From: Conidiobolus incongruus B7586
Lineage: Eukaryota; Entomophthoromycota; Entomophthoromycetes; Entomophthorales; Conidiobolaceae
Assembly: GCA_000697335.1 (NCBI GenBank)
Contig: JNEM01015826.1
Location: 1 to 33,416 of the forward strand
Length of the DNA stretch: 33,416 nucleotides
Direction of reading: 5' to 3'
The translations under genes and the position numbers were made by a program. Positions 32,989-33,416 of this stretch are shown here, one piece after another (position 1 is the stretch's first letter; each line of letters begins with the position of its first letter). Below the pieces are notes generated by a model. That model did no database searches, was not told the DNA's origin, and saw nothing but the letters and a program-made list of their open reading frames with translations.

Positions 32989-33416
32989 AGAACTAGTCTC
33001 TTAACAAAATTTAAAAAACTAATTTTTTTTATAAATTTAAGACTTCAAAATTTAACTATCATAATATATAACAATTTTATAATATTTTTTAATATATTAA
33101 TATATTAAAACATATTAATAAATATTTTATTAAAAATATATAATAAATATTTATATTATTTATATTTATATTTTATTTAATTATTTATTATTAATTTAAA
33201 TATTATAATATCATATTATATTGGATTAATAAAAAATATCATTAATAAAAATAAAACTAAATCATAAATAATAATATTAAGTTTAATATTTAATATTAAA
33301 TATAACTTATATGGTTTTATTAAAAATATTATAATTTAAATTTAAATTATATTTTTATAAATCAAATAATAAATATATTTATATAAATTTATAAAAAATA
33401 ATTTGAAATATATATT
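32989..33416. other. Very AT-rich DNA, no gene
   Basis: Almost pure A/T to the window end, again with very few CA or TG. Nothing else can be supported. Confidence 0.6.

Noticed and set aside
1-33416. Mitochondrial, plastid or Mollicute origin, suggested by AT richness and TGA as Trp
   Set aside because: Multiple GT-AG introns of spliceosomal type, eukaryotic tRNA-Asn, nuclear housekeeping genes (ERG28, URK1) and a presequence-bearing mitochondrial enzyme point to a nucleus.
1-33416. CRISPR arrays, insertion sequences or retroelements
   Set aside because: No regularly spaced repeats, transposase, reverse transcriptase or integrase motifs were seen on either strand.

Overview
The window looks like nuclear DNA of a very AT-rich eukaryote, most likely an early-diverging fungus or a fungal relative. 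The support is: many short GT-AG introns (mostly 31-60 nt, with a few longer), eukaryotic-type tRNA genes, and a gene set with fungal counterparts. That set includes an ERG28-type sterol scaffold, an ARG8-type mitochondrial acetylornithine aminotransferase, a URK1/UCKL-type uridine kinase, a small ankyrin protein like yeast YCR051W, a HIT-finger protein and a large Sel1-repeat protein. Genes sit as islands of roughly 35-45% GC in intergenic DNA that is around 80-90% AT. The species cannot be named from the sequence.

Layout. 1-2002: AT-rich DNA, no gene seen. 2003-3576: ankyrin gene and ERG28-like gene, both minus strand. 4125-5330: two coding-like patches I could not resolve. 5460-6720: extremely G/C-poor block lacking CA/TG. 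7058-7393: partial HIT zinc-finger gene (minus). 7519-7592: tRNA-Asn(GTT). 8585-9091: small PH-like protein (plus). 9092-13098: gene-poor, with one small ORF. 13099-14527: ARG8-like gene (minus) with its mitochondrial presequence on two tiny exons. 15270-18047: two minus-strand genes only 4 nt apart, a disordered protein followed by a coiled-coil/WD40 protein. 19739-21799: eleven-exon uridine kinase/UPRT-like gene (plus). 22081-22152: degenerate tRNA-Pro(AGG). 22653-26372: 1239-residue uninterrupted ORF (minus) with a pyrimidine-rich upstream region. 26901-33416: mostly empty, ending in CA/TG-poor DNA and a two-copy tandem repeat whose first copy has drifted strongly toward A/T.

Main discovery candidate: in-frame TGA read as tryptophan in nuclear, intron-bearing genes. 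The clearest cases are codon 12 of the ankyrin protein (N-I-TGA-I-A, where relatives have Trp) and a TGA inside the WD40 gene (N-Y-TGA-W-I-E). Two more lie in the neighbouring disordered protein. No gene I could model needs TGA as its stop: almost all end in TAA, and one probably in TAG. TGG still dominates for Trp.

The genes do not form one pathway. They are unrelated housekeeping functions: arginine synthesis, sterol synthesis, pyrimidine salvage, probable snoRNP assembly, and signalling or scaffold proteins.
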